Shown: positions 10,457 to 22,178, numbered from the stretch's first letter. The stretch is DNA of 64,000 nt from Pectinophora gossypiella (GCF_024362695.1 NC_065417.1:15803001-15867000); one strand, 5' to 3'. Notes: generated by a model not told the origin, from the letters alone. Made by a program: numbers and translations.

Positions 10457-10748
10457 ATCATCACCAGCCCATTAACGTCCCCACTGCTGGGGCACGGGCC
10501 TTACCTATGGATGGATAGGGAGATCGGGCCTTAAACCATCACGCGGGCCCAGTGCGGATTGATGGTTATTAACGACTGCTAATGCAGCCGGGACTAACGG
10601 CTTAACGTGCCTTCCGAAGCACGGAGGAGCTCGAGATGAAAACTTTATTTTTGTGGTCACCCATCCTATGACCGGCCTTTGCGAAAGTTGCTTAACTTCA
10701 ACAATCGCAGCCCGAGCGCGTTTACCGCTGCGCTACCGAGCTCCTCCT
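10457..10748 (-). mobile_element. SINE family D: chimeric tRNA/5S-rRNA-headed SINE
   Basis: Read on the minus strand from 10748. It opens with a tRNA-like A-box segment (gagctcGGTAGCGCAGCGGTAA) and then fuses to a 5S rRNA-like block at 10655-10699: GAAGTTAAGCAAC, 20 nt, GGATGGGTGACC. Order and spacing match the internal promoter region of 5S rRNA genes. The body (cgtgcttcggaaggcacgtt, ctgcattagcagtcgttaat, gatggtttaaggcccgat) is followed by the tail ccagcagtggggacgttaat-gggctggtgatgat. It is not a 5S gene, because the rest of 5S is absent. A second copy lies at 32404-32648. Confidence 0.8.
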
Positions 10749-10794
10749 CGAGCTGGAAAGATGCTGATTACAAAATATCATCATCATTTCATAA

Positions 10795-11000
10795 ATGATT
10801 AACATCGTGAGGAAACTCACATTCCTGAAAAATGCATTTTCGGAGGTATGTGACCTAGCCTGTATTGGACTGGTTTTTCCTTCGCGGGTTAGAAGGACAG
10901 ACAGGCAGCCGCTTCTCTAAATCACTGCACCTGTCAAATGTTCAAGTTAGGTAAGCGGACTCTGTGAAAAACGGGATAATGCTAGGGAGATGGTGACTGC
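10795..11000 (+). mobile_element. SINE family B, 5'-truncated copy
   Basis: Matches the 3' two thirds of the full copy at 56893-57237: atcgtgaggaaactcacatt, gcattttcggaggtatgtga, ccttcgcgggttagaaggac, acaggcag-cgcttct, then gataatgctagggagatggt. The tRNA-like head is missing. Non-coding. Confidence 0.75.
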
Positions 11001-12055
11001 CGTGCCCCCGCCAAGTCGAGTAAGAACAATGGCATGCCATACATTTATTTTCTTGAACCCACACAAACATGTATAATAAATTTCATTATTTTTTAAACGT
11101 AGCATTTTGATCCCGTAATTTAATTATGAATAAAGCTAGAAGCTTGAATTTTAAGTTATTTTGTTCTGAAGGTTCATCGACCAGCATCCATCTTGAAAAA
11201 CAAATGTACCTACTGTATTTGTTCGGAGGCGAGAAGTGATTTTTTCTGACAAACAATTATGAGTGTCTGAGTCATCCCGGGGAAACAAAGAACCGTAACA
11301 AATAATAGCCGAATACAAACAATAACTTACCGTAGAGGGCTTTTAAAAGTATTTAAAAGGAAATCTGCAAAATGGTGGGCAATTTCATAATTAAACTCAT
11401 CAGAATTAAAGTCCACTGAAGTATAATTTGTTGTTAATTTTGATAAAGTTTGAATAGTAAGTACTCGTACATAACCTAAACCTTATTATTATTGAAAAAA
11501 GAAAATTACATACCTATGAAATCGACGAATTAGCCCAACGTGAACTGAATTAATCACTCCAATGTACGAAAACCAAAACAGCTATGCAAGAATTTATCGA
11601 AATTACTCAAAACGATATTTCCGGACCTCCCAAAAATAGCTTGAAGCAGATAAAAGTCACGTTAAAATGTTGGTGAAGTTTTTATTTTTTTTACTGGCTG
11701 CAGATAACAGTGATTTAGGAGCGGAGTCAAGTGGTTTTGCGTGCTCAGCGCGGTGATAACGTTTTTAGGCGTTTTCTAGGAATAGCGGATATTTACGTGT
11801 GCATCAGGTAGAGCTTTTGTGAAAAATAATTTATGCGCTTAAGGCTAATTATACACAAACGATAAATTAACTTTAAGTTAATATTATCTATTGTGTGCTC
11901 AGTGATAATTTTGTAAGATAATTTTAAATGTTGTAGATTTTGCTGAGTTTTATGAAACGGAATGTGTATAGTATGCACACCCATTCTTCACCAGCTATGT
12001 TTTAAGTCCCATGTAATAAGGGACGAGCTCATTGCCATTAACCGGGCACAAATCC
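11001..12055. other. AT-rich intergenic DNA, nothing recognised
   Basis: No extended open frame and no match to the repeat families of this window. Confidence 0.5.
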
Positions 12056-12282
12056 TGGACACCACGTGATATCTATTGTCTATCATCCAAACATTCACCA
12101 TTAGCTAAAATGGTACTAAAACGAGTAAAACATCGTGAGAAATCCCACATTCCCGAGAAATTCGTTCGGAGGTATGTGACCTTATCTGTATTGCTCTGTA
12201 TTGTTCGCGGGTTGGAAGGCTAGACAGCAGTCGCTTCTGTAATAAACTGGACCCTGTTAAAAATGGGACAATGCTAGGGGGA
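12056..12282 (+). mobile_element. SINE family B copy, interrupted by a SINE A insertion
   Basis: Carries cgtgagaaatcccacattcc, cgttcggaggtatgtgacct, gttcgcgggttggaaggcta and gggacaatgctaggggga. The last block is the target of the SINE A next door. After that SINE the sequence resumes as tgctagggggatgccatcat at 12623. Confidence 0.7.
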
Positions 12283-12622
12283 CAGCCTCCGTGGTCTAGT
12301 GGTTAGAGCGTTAGGCTCACGATCTGGAGGTCCGGGTTCGATTCCCGATGGGGACATTGTCGAAATCACTTTGTGAGACTGTCCTTTGTTTGGTAAGGAC
12401 TTTTCAGGTTTGAATCACCTGATTGTCCGAAAAAGTAAGATGATTCCGTGCTTCGGAGGGCACGTTAAGCCGTTGGTCCCGGCTATTGGCCGTAAAAACA
12501 CCTCCACCAACCCGCAGTGGAGCAGCGTGGTGGAATATGCTCCATACCCCCTCCGGTTGATTGAGGGGAGGCCTGTGCCCAGCAGTGGGACGTATATAGG
12601 CTGTTTATGTGTTATGTATGTG
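12283..12622 (+). mobile_element. SINE family A, full-length reference copy with 11-bp target duplication
   Basis: The head ccgtggtctagtggttagag (A box) plus gggttcgattccc (B box) is tRNA-derived. The body follows, then tail gcccagcagtgggacgtata-taggctgtttatgt. TGCTAGGGGGA flanks it on both sides (12272-12282 and 12623-12633), proving retroposition into the older SINE B. About 340 bp. Short frames across it are not genes. Confidence 0.93.
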
Positions 12623-12633
12623 TGCTAGGGGGA

Positions 12634-13348
12634 TGCCATCATCTCACAAACAACTACAACAACAAGTTATTCATTTTAGTAACATTACTAAAACGAGTAA
12701 CTTGTTCGTTGTTCGCGATTTTTTCGTTATTGCGGTAAGTAAACTTAGATCTATGTATCTGGCACTTTTCATTAAACTCGGTCCAGAGATTTAAGTAATA
12801 TACATAATACATAGGTACATACCAAATTTACGCATCGCCACATATTTCGCTCAACAAAGTAATTAATCTGTTGCGTTTGTTTTTTGTTAAACATCTACTA
12901 TCGACAGACAGAGTGAGTCAAGTGCTGGCGACGCAACGACGCGCCCACGCAGCGACGCGACATGTGCGTGCGCAGGTAGCGACGCTTATCTGATTCATAT
13001 AGTGAGGGGACTTGAGACTAGGCGCCTTTATCGATATCGACTTTTTACAGAAGCTTGACTGTATCAGGATAACGAATACAAAAGAAAATTGAAATTCGAA
13101 GGTTCAAGACGCTAGTACATTCGCAGATAGGTGGCGAATCATTTTAGATAGAATTGTTTTACTTTTTACATTTTCTGATTATTAGCAAGTAAACTACCTA
13201 TATCACGTTAAGTTTTTTATTAAATCAAACACATTGATGTAATCTGTAAGGTTTGTCGTTTGAATTTAAGTAAATTATTTAATTTATTATAAGTAGGTTT
13301 TTATCCTGGGACTGTATGTGGTTGATATTCGTTTGATTTTTAAATTGA
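12634..13348. other. Intergenic DNA with a small GC-rich patch
   Basis: 12915-12980 has repeated gcgacgc/acgacgcg motifs. No gene, no known repeat. Confidence 0.4.
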
Positions 13349-13456
13349 AGTGATAGGTCAGCCAGGCAGTCGCTTCTGTTAAAAACGGACCTGTCAAATC
13401 TTCAGGTTTGGTAAGCGGACCTTGTGAAAAACTGGATAATGCTAGAGAGATGATGA
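13349..13456 (+). repeat. SINE family B, 3' fragment
   Basis: Shows taggtcagccaggcagtcgc, acctgtcaaatcttcaggtt, aagcggaccttgtgaaaaac and gataatgctagagagatgat, as in the other family B copies. The 5' part is absent. Confidence 0.75.
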
Positions 13457-15658
13457 CGATGAGAAGCGTATATAAACGAATATAATTGACTTACAAGAGT
13501 TACAAGTTTTAGTGGGTATGTACTAAGTATCGTAAATTAAGTAAAGAGCTTGTAATGAGAACCTAAGTGAGGGATGTTACCCTCCGGACTCGTGGTCACA
13601 CCAGGTTTCACACCAGTATGACAAACAGGAATTTTATTCTTGTTTGTCACACCGCTAAGATGGTAGCTGATAGAATTTCATAGTCTCTGCCCGGGTGGTA
13701 AATAGTCGTGAGTTTACGTGTATATGTAAAATAAAATGTAGATGAGTAGGTAATTCATTAAAAGTTTTCCAAGTAATTTACCATATTATCGATAGACTGC
13801 AAACACTTCTACGAATCGTCCCATCACTAAAGATGTCGTCTTTAATTTATCAATATGCTTCTATTTTTTTGCCACTCTGGAACATCTTACTTGCAGTAAA
13901 AAGTCCCAGGTTCCATTCCCGGGTGAAAAAGAAATGGTAAAATATACATCTAGGGGTCTCGGATGCTAGAGAACATTTGTCTTTATTTTTTTACTAAGTT
14001 CCACTGCCTCGGTTCTGAAAGTAGGGAGTTTCTATTCAGGTGACTGTTATTTTGTCTATGTATTGTCTTATTTTGGTTCCGTACAAAGTGTTGGCAAACA
14101 ATCTTCCCTCATGTGGATTGTGAGGGCAATGACCGACCTCACCAGCCCGGGTCAGTGTTTAGGCTGCCAGAGACCTCCAGACTACTTACATAATAAAAAT
14201 AGAAGCCGGGAGAAAGGTAACAGTCCTGGACAATCAAGTTAATTACCAACATGCAATTATCCTAAAGAGATTCTTCGTCCTCTACCCAAACAAAGGACTG
14301 TTTTACTAAGAGATTTTCACAATGTGACGCCCAGACCGTGAGTCGATCGGTCTAACTACTAAACCATAAGCTGGCAAAAAACAAAAGTGATTGTATTCAT
14401 GACTAATTAAAGTGGACGTGTTAAATTAAAACCACTCAAAGCGCGCAACACTTAATATTTAGTGTGAAACAGTAAAAGGTAATGAATGTGCAATATGTGG
14501 GTAGTTAGTAACATACGCAAATAGAGCGACATAGTTGGCGCATGCGCGGACCACCCAGTGCAAATGAGATATGACGATCCAAGATGGCCGACGTGCGCGC
14601 AGGACATCTGAGGTTTGAGAGCACTCGAGGGTGACCATAAAGTTACCTAGATGTTTATGTATGTTTATATTTATAAACAGTCTATACATAATAATTTCTA
14701 TTCCTGGGGTCAGGCATAGGAAGCATACTCCATCATGGTGGTCTATTGCGGAATGGAAATTGGATTAGGTACTTAAACTAGGAATACTATCGGTTGTCGT
14801 CATCTTTCATATTTATCTTTACGAGATGATAAATATTTTCAAAAGTGAGTATTCATAAAAAATCTATAAGTACACTTTGGATTACTTTATGTTAGTAATT
14901 TAAACTTAGTGAATAAGTAGTATAGAGTAGTGTAGTGTGTGTAGTGTAGTGAGTAGTGGTGTAGTAGTGTATTGATAACATTCAATGTCAATAGTAGTAT
15001 AGTAACTTTAGATTTGTTCTTCTTGTCTCGTGAAATTAACCAACCAACCAACCCTGGTGCCAGAGGTCGATTTGTAAGACCAGTTTCTAGTTTTTTAGTT
15101 ATATCTTTTGTTTTTTTTTCTTTTGTTTAAAATAAAACAGAACCCAAACTGCGATAAGTATCCCGGGACTGTCAAACGTCAGTACACTCTACACAAGTGC
15201 ACGAAGGTGCGCGTACGCCGATGACGGCGAAATGTTCCCGCTGAACGATTTACACTCTCCCCGCCACAACACATACATACAAGCTAGTTCTAAGCACAAA
15301 CCATAACTTACAGGCAAGTTATAGGCGCGCCTGCGTCGTATCCGGGTGGAGGTGATAACTTATGTATGTGTGGTTCTTTGTTTAGGAGGAAATGTGGTTT
15401 AGGGAACAGGTGGTGCAAGATTAAGGTACTTTTAGCTCACCCTGTTGCTTGTTATTAACTATAATGGTATTCTAATCTAATCTAATCTAGCCTACAGGAT
15501 CCCACTGCTGGGCAAAGGCCTCCCCTTCCTCAATGGTAATAAACCCAATAATAATGGTAATAATGGTAATGGTAGTTATAATGGTATTAAAACTAGTAAA
15601 TTAATTTATTTGTTGGTTGCGACTTAGAGAAAGCACACGAAATTAGATCTACGTATAT
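13457..15658. other. Intergenic DNA with scattered repeat remnants, no gene
   Basis: 13660-13720 (atagaatttcatagtctctg-cccgggtgg) is a worn LINE C-terminal/3' tail piece like 27641-27868. 13896-13930 carries an isolated B-box-like aggttccattcccgggtg. 14530-14600 contains GCGCATGCGC and a CAAGATGGC motif close together. 15480-15532 is an AATCT-rich LINE/SINE tail in reverse (gatcccactgctgggcaaag). No frame is convincing. Confidence 0.45.
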
Positions 15659-16006
15659 AGGGTGTTAGTGACATCGTAACGAATACTCAGGGGGATGATT
15701 CAGACCACGATTATATGAGTCGCTTCATTCGAAGATATAATATAAATCAATACAAGGTAGTCCCTTTAACCTACACTTCACTTCACTTACTACTTCACTT
15801 AGAAGTTCGTTTGATCATCTATTCTGAGTTAATATCAAGTGGAATTTTCCGTCGCAAAAACCATGATATTTTTGTTTTTTTTTTAATTATTTTTAATTCT
15901 ATACTTTTGAGGTGGAAAACTCCACTTGATATTAACTCAGAGTAATGAGCTGAATCATCCTTCAAAGTTTTCGTTACGAAGTCACTTGATATCAACTAAC
16001 ACCCTG
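15659..16006. mobile_element. MITE family A copy
   Basis: Ends agggtgttagtgacatcgta and cttgatatcaactaacaccc next to TA, with the inner inverted pair ttaatatcaagtggaatttt / aactccacttgatattaact. It is longer than the 207-bp copy because of an insertion in the left half. Non-coding. Confidence 0.8.
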
Positions 16007-16469
16007 TATATGTGCCACTTTTCATCCAACTCGGTCCAGCTATTTAAGTGAAAAGAAGTGAAGATCATCGCTACGTCTACGTCTTGGGATTGCATTGAAC
16101 AGATTAAAATAAAACTTACGGATGTCGAACGTCGATCCTTAGGACATAGGCGCTTTCTGAAACAAACAGACATATTTATAAGCAAAAAAAGACATATAGA
16201 AACCTACACAACAGGCAGTAACTATAAGATTACTAAACTACAAGATTTAGATACCCCTGTAAAATTATTAGGAAAGAGCAAGCACACTTTAATAAAATAC
16301 CGAAATGTCTTTTCTAATTACTTACTTAGGCATTTAAAGTGAGAAGCGATTCTTCCTCATAGAAGAAATAATCTCCGTATCTTTATGTCCAGATCATACA
16401 AATTTTGTATGTAATGCATGGCACAAGCAATTTTTTTTGACTTATTGAATTATTGTAGATTTGCCGCAG

Positions 16470-16690
16470 ATGGCATTAACTACTTGGCCGGACAAATGGG
16501 AAGCGCTGAGGGCTCTCACCCGGTACAAAATTTAAGACAACAGGCCTGAGGGTGCCCAGTTGGGTGCGAACCTCGGCTCAGGGCGTCGTCTGAGAGGAAT
16601 AATATTTGAAAGAATTAATCGACCCTAGTGGGTCGATAGCAATAAGCACTGAATGAGGGAAGTCGTCGACCACGCCGGCGGAGTCGGCAC
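16470..16690 (+). repeat. Repeat family G copy
   Basis: Begins with gccgcagatggcattaacta-cttggccggacaaatgggaa, then gggctctcacccggtacaaa, gacaacaggcctgagggtgc, gaacctcggctcagggcgtc and a ggtcgatagcaataagcact region. Other copies or parts are at 54285-54430, 21360-21520 (minus), 24975-25060 (minus) and 55010-55070 (minus). Probably a non-autonomous transposon; class unresolved. Confidence 0.65.
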
Positions 16691-18059
16691 TTGTTAGTTA
16701 GACCGTAAAATGAACATGGACCGACGTTTTGGTAAATACGTATACATTATAGTAGCATAAAGTGTAAGTCTTAGCACGGGACATTTAATTTGAATAACAT
16801 CGTAAACATAGCGGGTGTAGTAAGGCTCCTAATTATTTGTAGCAGTCGTTCATAATCACTGCGAGAATACTTCGCGACCAGAATACTGAGAACCGTGACT
16901 TTCAACGGCTAAGATTTTTGACTTGTCTTATTGTAGATTTACCTTAATGCTTTCCGCAGTATTGGTTACTAGGACGGACAAATTCGGAACTTTTTTTGTT
17001 CATTTGCCGCAAATGGCATTAGCTATTTGGTCGGACAAATGGGGAGCTTAATGTGTGCCGTAATATTAGTTACTACGATGGACAGATGGGGATTTTTTTT
17101 TAAATTTCTAATGCTTAGCAATAAAAACAATAATAAAATATGTAAAGTTGCTGTGTTTGACCTCGCCGGCGCGCAGCGTGGCCGATAACTAGTAAATATT
17201 TGCTATCAATTAAATGTTTTTGTATCGTAACGGTGATTTTTATAAGTTTTGTATACAATAGATACTCGTATATATTACATTTATTAATAGACAGTGTACT
17301 TATCTCCCTTCAAAGGACCAGAGGGGCTATGGAGCATACTCCACCACGCTGCTATGATATTGCCAAAGTGTCAGAGATCATTCTAGCTTGGTCGTAAATT
17401 CCAGTATTGAACGGCGCTTAGCAAATTGCCTAATTTGCAATATTTATGGAGTCTCTGAAGGCAGACTGTACCAGTTGCTTGAATAATGGATCAATAATTT
17501 CTAGCTGCAAGATTAAGATGCATTCTTTAAGCACCTTTAAGTATATGTTTTTAAGTAATCTACGGTGTATAAAATAGGCGTGACGTATACTCTAACCTTT
17601 CTTGTGTATTTTTTTTCTTATCTTGTGTCTTTGTGTTAAGGTTATTTGTATTTATAAAAGCGAAACATTTATCACAAAGAAAAGCACACAGATCTGTGTT
17701 AGCACAACACCAGGCCACCAGTATGACCGCATCCCAGTGGACTGAGGTAATTATGCATTTGTCACGGACCCCTTCCACCCCATTTATACTGGTTTATGAC
17801 CTCCCCGGGGCCTGCTGTGGCCTGCAGATATGAATTTGTCACTGTAATGAAAATTTCACTTTATAGTTATTAATTGGTGGCACTAAATTTGAATGCGCTG
17901 TTTGCGAATTCCTAGGACGATTGTGGTTTGTTTATTATACAGCTTGTGCGTTCAGCTGCTTGGGATTCTGCTGATAACCTCTCCGACACCACGGCTTATC
18001 CATCTATATTATGGCCGATAGTCTAATAACCAGAAAGAATACTGTTCTGATCTTTCATA
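16691..18059. other. Intergenic DNA with further family G pieces
   Basis: Degenerate family G cores recur at 16925-17070 (gccgcaaatggcattagcta-tttggtcggacaaatgggga), giving a loose direct-repeat array. 17317-17353 is a short SINE A tail fragment (ggctatggagcatactccac). No coding sequence seen. Confidence 0.45.
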
Positions 18060-18425
18060 TAAAAACCATAAACAGCCTACATACGCCCCAGTGCTGGGTA
18101 AAGGCCTCCCCTCAATCAACGGCGTATGGAGCATACTCCACCACATTGTTCTACTGCGGGTTGGTGGAGATATTTTTGGCTCGTAGAAAGGAGCCAATGG
18201 GTTGAAATGCCTTCCGAAGCACAGAATCACCTTACTTAATCTTATTAACCTATTCAAAGCTAATAAAAATATCTTTGACTATGACTTTACTTTTTCTGAG
18301 AATCCGGTGATTCAAACTGCAATGTTCTAAAAAAGGACAGTCTCACAAAAAAAAATCATAATGTAACCATCGGGAATCGAACCCGGATTTTCAGACGCTC
18401 TAACCACAAGACCACGGAAGCGTTT
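18060..18425 (-). mobile_element. SINE family A, diverged copy
   Basis: The tail (aaacagcctacatacgcccc-agtgctgggtaaaggcctcc) comes first on the plus strand. The tRNA-like head (gggaatcgaacccgg and ctctaaccacaagaccacgg) comes last. The body has several small deletions and a ~50-bp AT insertion around 18250. Confidence 0.75.
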
Positions 18426-18711
18426 AATCGATCAATGTACTCGTATGATAGAGAACATTTAAAGCTAAATATTTCAATAGCTGCTTCATTTTAAACGCAC
18501 AATTGATAACCGTGTGTCTATAAGAACAATGTTCACTATAAGTACCACAATTCTCTCTACCCACCTTTTATTTTCTGTATCAAGAGACCTACTAGACACG
18601 AAGGTATCAAACATTCATACAATAAGTGCTCAAGTAATGGAGGTGGTCACGACACAACATCATTGTAGCAATTAGAGAACCGCTTCATCGATTGGATTGG
18701 TTTAGGGCTGA

Positions 18712-19225
18712 TTGAAGCTGATACGTATGGACATAGGCCTCTCCGCATTCAACCGGAGGGGGTATGGAGCATACTTCACCACGCTGCTCCACTGCGGGTT
18801 GGTGGAGGTGTTTTTACGGCTAATAACCGGGACCAACGGCTTAACGTACCCTCCGATTCACGGAATCACCTTACTTTCGGACAATCAGGTGATCAGTCTG
18901 TTATGTCCTAACTAAACTAGGGACCACAAAGTAATTTTTGACGACTTCCATGGTCCAGTGGTTGAGCGACGGGCTCACGATCCGGAGGTCCCGGGTTTCA
19001 TTCCCGGTGGGAACATATCACAAAAATTACTTTGTGGTCCCTAGTTTGGTTAGGACATTATTGGCTGATCACCAGATTGTCCGAAAGTAAGATGATCTGT
19101 GCTTCGAAAGGCACTTTACTACTACGAGCCATGTCAGGGGCTTTTGGCGGTTCAATAGTAACTCTGACATCAGGGTTGATGAGATTGGTACTCCACCTCA
19201 CAACCCACACGATAGAAGAAGTGAA
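18712..19225. mobile_element. Inverted SINE pair sharing one tRNA-like head
   Basis: 18718-18945 reads as SINE A body and tail on the minus strand. 18946-19222 reads as the tRNA-like head (tccatggtccagtggttgag, tcccgggtttcattcc) and body of the A2 subtype on the plus strand, ending cctcacaacccacacgatag. The bodies on either side of the head (tagggaccacaaagtaattt and aattactttgtggtcccta) are reverse complements, giving arms of about 60 bp or more. Transcription through it would give a hairpin RNA. Confidence 0.7.
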
Positions 19226-19639
19226 AGAAACAGGTGTAAGTAACGTCAGCAAAACCCTGTGAAGAATGAAGGATATTCTTTATAAATCCACGTAAGTATA
19301 GCAGTGTGGAGTGTGGTGCGGCTCAACCCCAGTAGGCAGTATAATGCAATTGTTGCTGTTCAGTCGCAGGGGCGTATGCGGGGTAGGCAGGGGCTCGCGG
19401 CGAGGTGACTTGTCGATAAATTGGGTGTTTTTATTATAATCTTATCTTCTGTTTAGTGCGAGAGAGTTTATTTATAATAGGAATGGAAAACGTGTCTGTT
19501 TTTAAGTGACTATTTGGAAGTTTGCCTGGTATGGAGTACACCTTTTTTAACTCTATCCAGGATAGTAAGTGACAATGTGATGCTTAGGATAATGTGCGTA
19601 TTGTCCTACGCGCAGAGTCCTTATGACTATATCTATGTT

Positions 19640-19897
19640 ATCACTACATAGTGTAAAACAAAGTCGCTTTTTTCTGTCCCTATATGCCTATGTACGCTTA
19701 AATATTTAAAACTACGCAACGGATTTTGATGCGGTTTTTTTTAATAGATAGAGTGATTCAAGAAGAAGGTTTATGTGTCTAATAACATCTATTAAATACT
19801 GGAGAAATACTGTTATTTTGAGGTTTTTAATGGGACGTCGTAAATGATTTCATTTTTTCCTCAGCATTGCACCCGAGCGAAGCCCGGGCGGGTCGGT
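19640..19897 (+). mobile_element. Helitron-like non-autonomous element, 3' portion
   Basis: Contains aaactacgcaacggattttg-atgcggttttt and atagatagagtgattcaaga, blocks I recognise as a widespread lepidopteran repeat. It ends in a GC hairpin-like segment (cccgagcgaagcccgggcgg) then gtcggtagt. A 3' hairpin followed by a CTAGT-like end is the Helitron pattern; here the terminal C is replaced by G. The 5' limit is uncertain. Confidence 0.4.
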
Positions 19898-19977
19898 AGT
19901 ATATTATATACAAAATAAATCATTATAGTTTATGGTATTATGAATTATGACCTTGACAGCGACTGAATAATTTGATT

Positions 19978-20062
19978 TCTCCACCAACCCGCATTGGAGC
20001 AGCGTGGTGGAGTATGCTCCATACCCCCTCCGGTTGATAGAGGGGAGGCCTGTGCCCAGTCT
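19978..20062 (+). repeat. SINE family A, 3' fragment
   Basis: Starts ctccaccaacccgcattgga-gcagcgtggtgga and runs to gaggcctgtgcccag. Head and body are missing and the tail is cut. Confidence 0.8.
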
Positions 20063-20564
20063 TTCACCCCAGACTTTTAACAATGCAGGAGTAATCATAA
20101 ACGAATTAGGTACGTACCAGCTATATCCCTATCTCTCTCATTCCCCTCAAGATATCATCAAACCAATTTCCTCGCTTATCGATGAGATGTTATCGATGGT
20201 AATTATTTAACATCGATACGTGTAGTGCAGCACAGGCCTAGCGTTCAGTGGCTGTCATTAAGCGTGATCCATCAAAATGTCCAGGGTTCAGGTTTGGGGT
20301 GGTTGGCGCATGCGCAGTGCTCGCGCCGTGTGAGACGTGGGGAAAACCAAGTGGGGAAGCTTTGGAGTTTTCGACTGTTGATACATGACAGAGGTGATAT
20401 TGTAACGTTTTAAATTATATTTTATGTCATTGTTTTTATAGTCAAAACTACGTAAACGCCTTTTTGAAAAGTGATCTTTGTTACCAAATTGAGAAATTTT
20501 TACCCGAATTTCAATAAATTGAAAGAAATCGAGGTTCTGCCTGTATCCCCCAGGGGGTAGGCAC

Positions 20565-21720
20565 AATATAACATAAGCTCACGACTATATCCCAATGGGG
20601 TAGTCAGAGATACATCCATGGCAAGATGAACAAAGTAACCATACTTTACCTAGCATTCTTCTTTCCGTGATATTATTTTCAAAGCATTCAACAACACGAT
20701 GACCCCGCTCTGCCAGCCCTACAACGCGGAGGGAGCACAAACATCATTAGACATGCGCGCCGCGTCAGCTGATTGATTGCACGCGCAAGATTTACACTGC
20801 TCTGCCCAGCCCGCACGACGCGTTGCGTGAATGTCAATGATATTATATTGCATTGTGGTGTTGTAGTTACATTGTTCCTTGTAAATTATGTATAATGATA
20901 CGTTTAATGATAATACAGTTAATACACGTTTAGTTTCTTCTTTCAATCTTCCATTTAATGTACTTACCAATTTACGAGTATTTATATTTTAATTTATTTT
21001 TTATTATTGTCCACTATTATGTTAGTTTTATGTTAATCACTGTTACGTAAATTATTTTCCACCACCTTTTTGTATTTTTATGTATTCACGCTAATAAATT
21101 GATTTGATTTGATAAAATTATCATTTCGTTATTATTAAATTTTTGCTTTTAATTGATTTAGGCTAGCTTAGCCTTGCTGTAAGTCCATTGCATGCCGTTG
21201 TCACCTATGATTGGGGTAACAATGACATTGTTTTTTTTAACTTGTTTACAGTAAGAGACTTTTTTAACTGTTGGTGACCTTTTATAAATAAAAATAAAAA
21301 ATACGTGCTATCTTTCCATAGAGGTGGCCAATCAGTTCGCGACAATAAACACTTCATAACGCCGATACGGACACCCGCCGGCATGGTTGACGCATTATCG
21401 CTATCGGCCCACTTGGGTCGATTAATTCTTCCAAATACAATACTCTCAGATAGACCCTGAGCCGAAGTTGCCCGACTGGGCTCTCTTAGGCATGTTGTCT
21501 TAAATGTTGTATCTACCGGCTGATAAAGTTTAGATTATTTGAGTTATGATAATTATTCAAAATCATCGAGCCAACTAAATTAAAAACTCATTGGTGCAAG
21601 TCCGGTTCGAACCAGCGCTCCCCTTTTGAGAAGCAATCCGGTACACAGGACCACAATAACTTATTTTATCAAACTTTATTCTAATTGAATTATATCAATC
21701 TAACTTGCTTGCTTTATAAA
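20565..21720. other. Intergenic DNA with SINE C and family G remnants
   Basis: 20575-20640 (acgactatatcccaatgggg-tagtcagagatacatcc) is the 5'-side part of SINE C as seen at 54590. 21360-21520 is family G on the minus strand (cctgagccgaagttgcccga, gttgtcttaaatg). 21570-21660 is the tRNA-like end of SINE C (ctcattggtgcaagtccggt, gagaagcaatccggtacaca). No gene found. Confidence 0.5.
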
Positions 21721-21721
21721 C

Positions 21722-22178
21722 TAACTTGCTTTACAAGTCAGTCGATTACATAAGATTACTAAATCTTTTAAGGGGCAATGTATACGTTTTTACAATAAGA
21801 TTCCCATTGACATTCAGAATTTGCCTTTCAACTGCTTTAAGACAGTAGTTAAACAAAAACTTTACAAAAAAGGTTATTATAAAGTTAGTGATTATTTGGA
21901 AGATATGAATGCATGGGATTAACTGTCTGAGAACTGATATTAGGCAGCTAAATTACTCAATTGTATATCAATATTTTATGTTTATTTTTATTTTTTTTAA
22001 AGAACGTCTAGGGCCCTGTGCCGAAGTTTTTCTTGCAGCTTCTTTTCCCCGGCTATACAGGTTGTGAGAAGCTGCAGTAATTTTAGGCGGATGAGACGTT
22101 CGTTATGTAAAAATTGACGATTCAAAGTGTAACTATGTTACCTACTGAATAAAGATATTTTTGAATTTGAATTTGAAT
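21722..22178 (+). mobile_element. 5'-truncated copy of the (GAATTT)n-tailed LINE
   Basis: Carries the last ~60 codons of the reverse transcriptase ORF (ending in the same Leu-Glu-Asp-Met-Asn-Ala-Trp-Asp stop as the 33305 ORF) and the entire 3' UTR, with ctactgaataaagatatttt and a gaatttgaatttgaat tail. It is close in sequence to 9862-10160 and to 33036-33480, so the family has moved recently. Confidence 0.85.

Noticed and set aside
10655..10699. Possible 5S rRNA gene
   Set aside because: Only the internal promoter-like block is present and it sits in a SINE with a second copy elsewhere.
12290..12355. tRNA-like sequence with A and B boxes
   Set aside because: It is the head of SINE A; acceptor pairing and a proper 3' end are missing and a SINE body follows. 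The same applies to 8400-8455, 18360-18420, 18946-19017, 23290-23355, 26045-26104, 30510-30568 and 56893-56965.
12386..12628. 80-codon frame, with similar frames at 8141, 18009 and 30254
   Set aside because: The similarity among them arises because all are translations of SINE A; not a gene family.
16058..16342. 94-codon plus-strand frame
   Set aside because: No domain recognised, AT-rich chance-like composition, and no supporting context.
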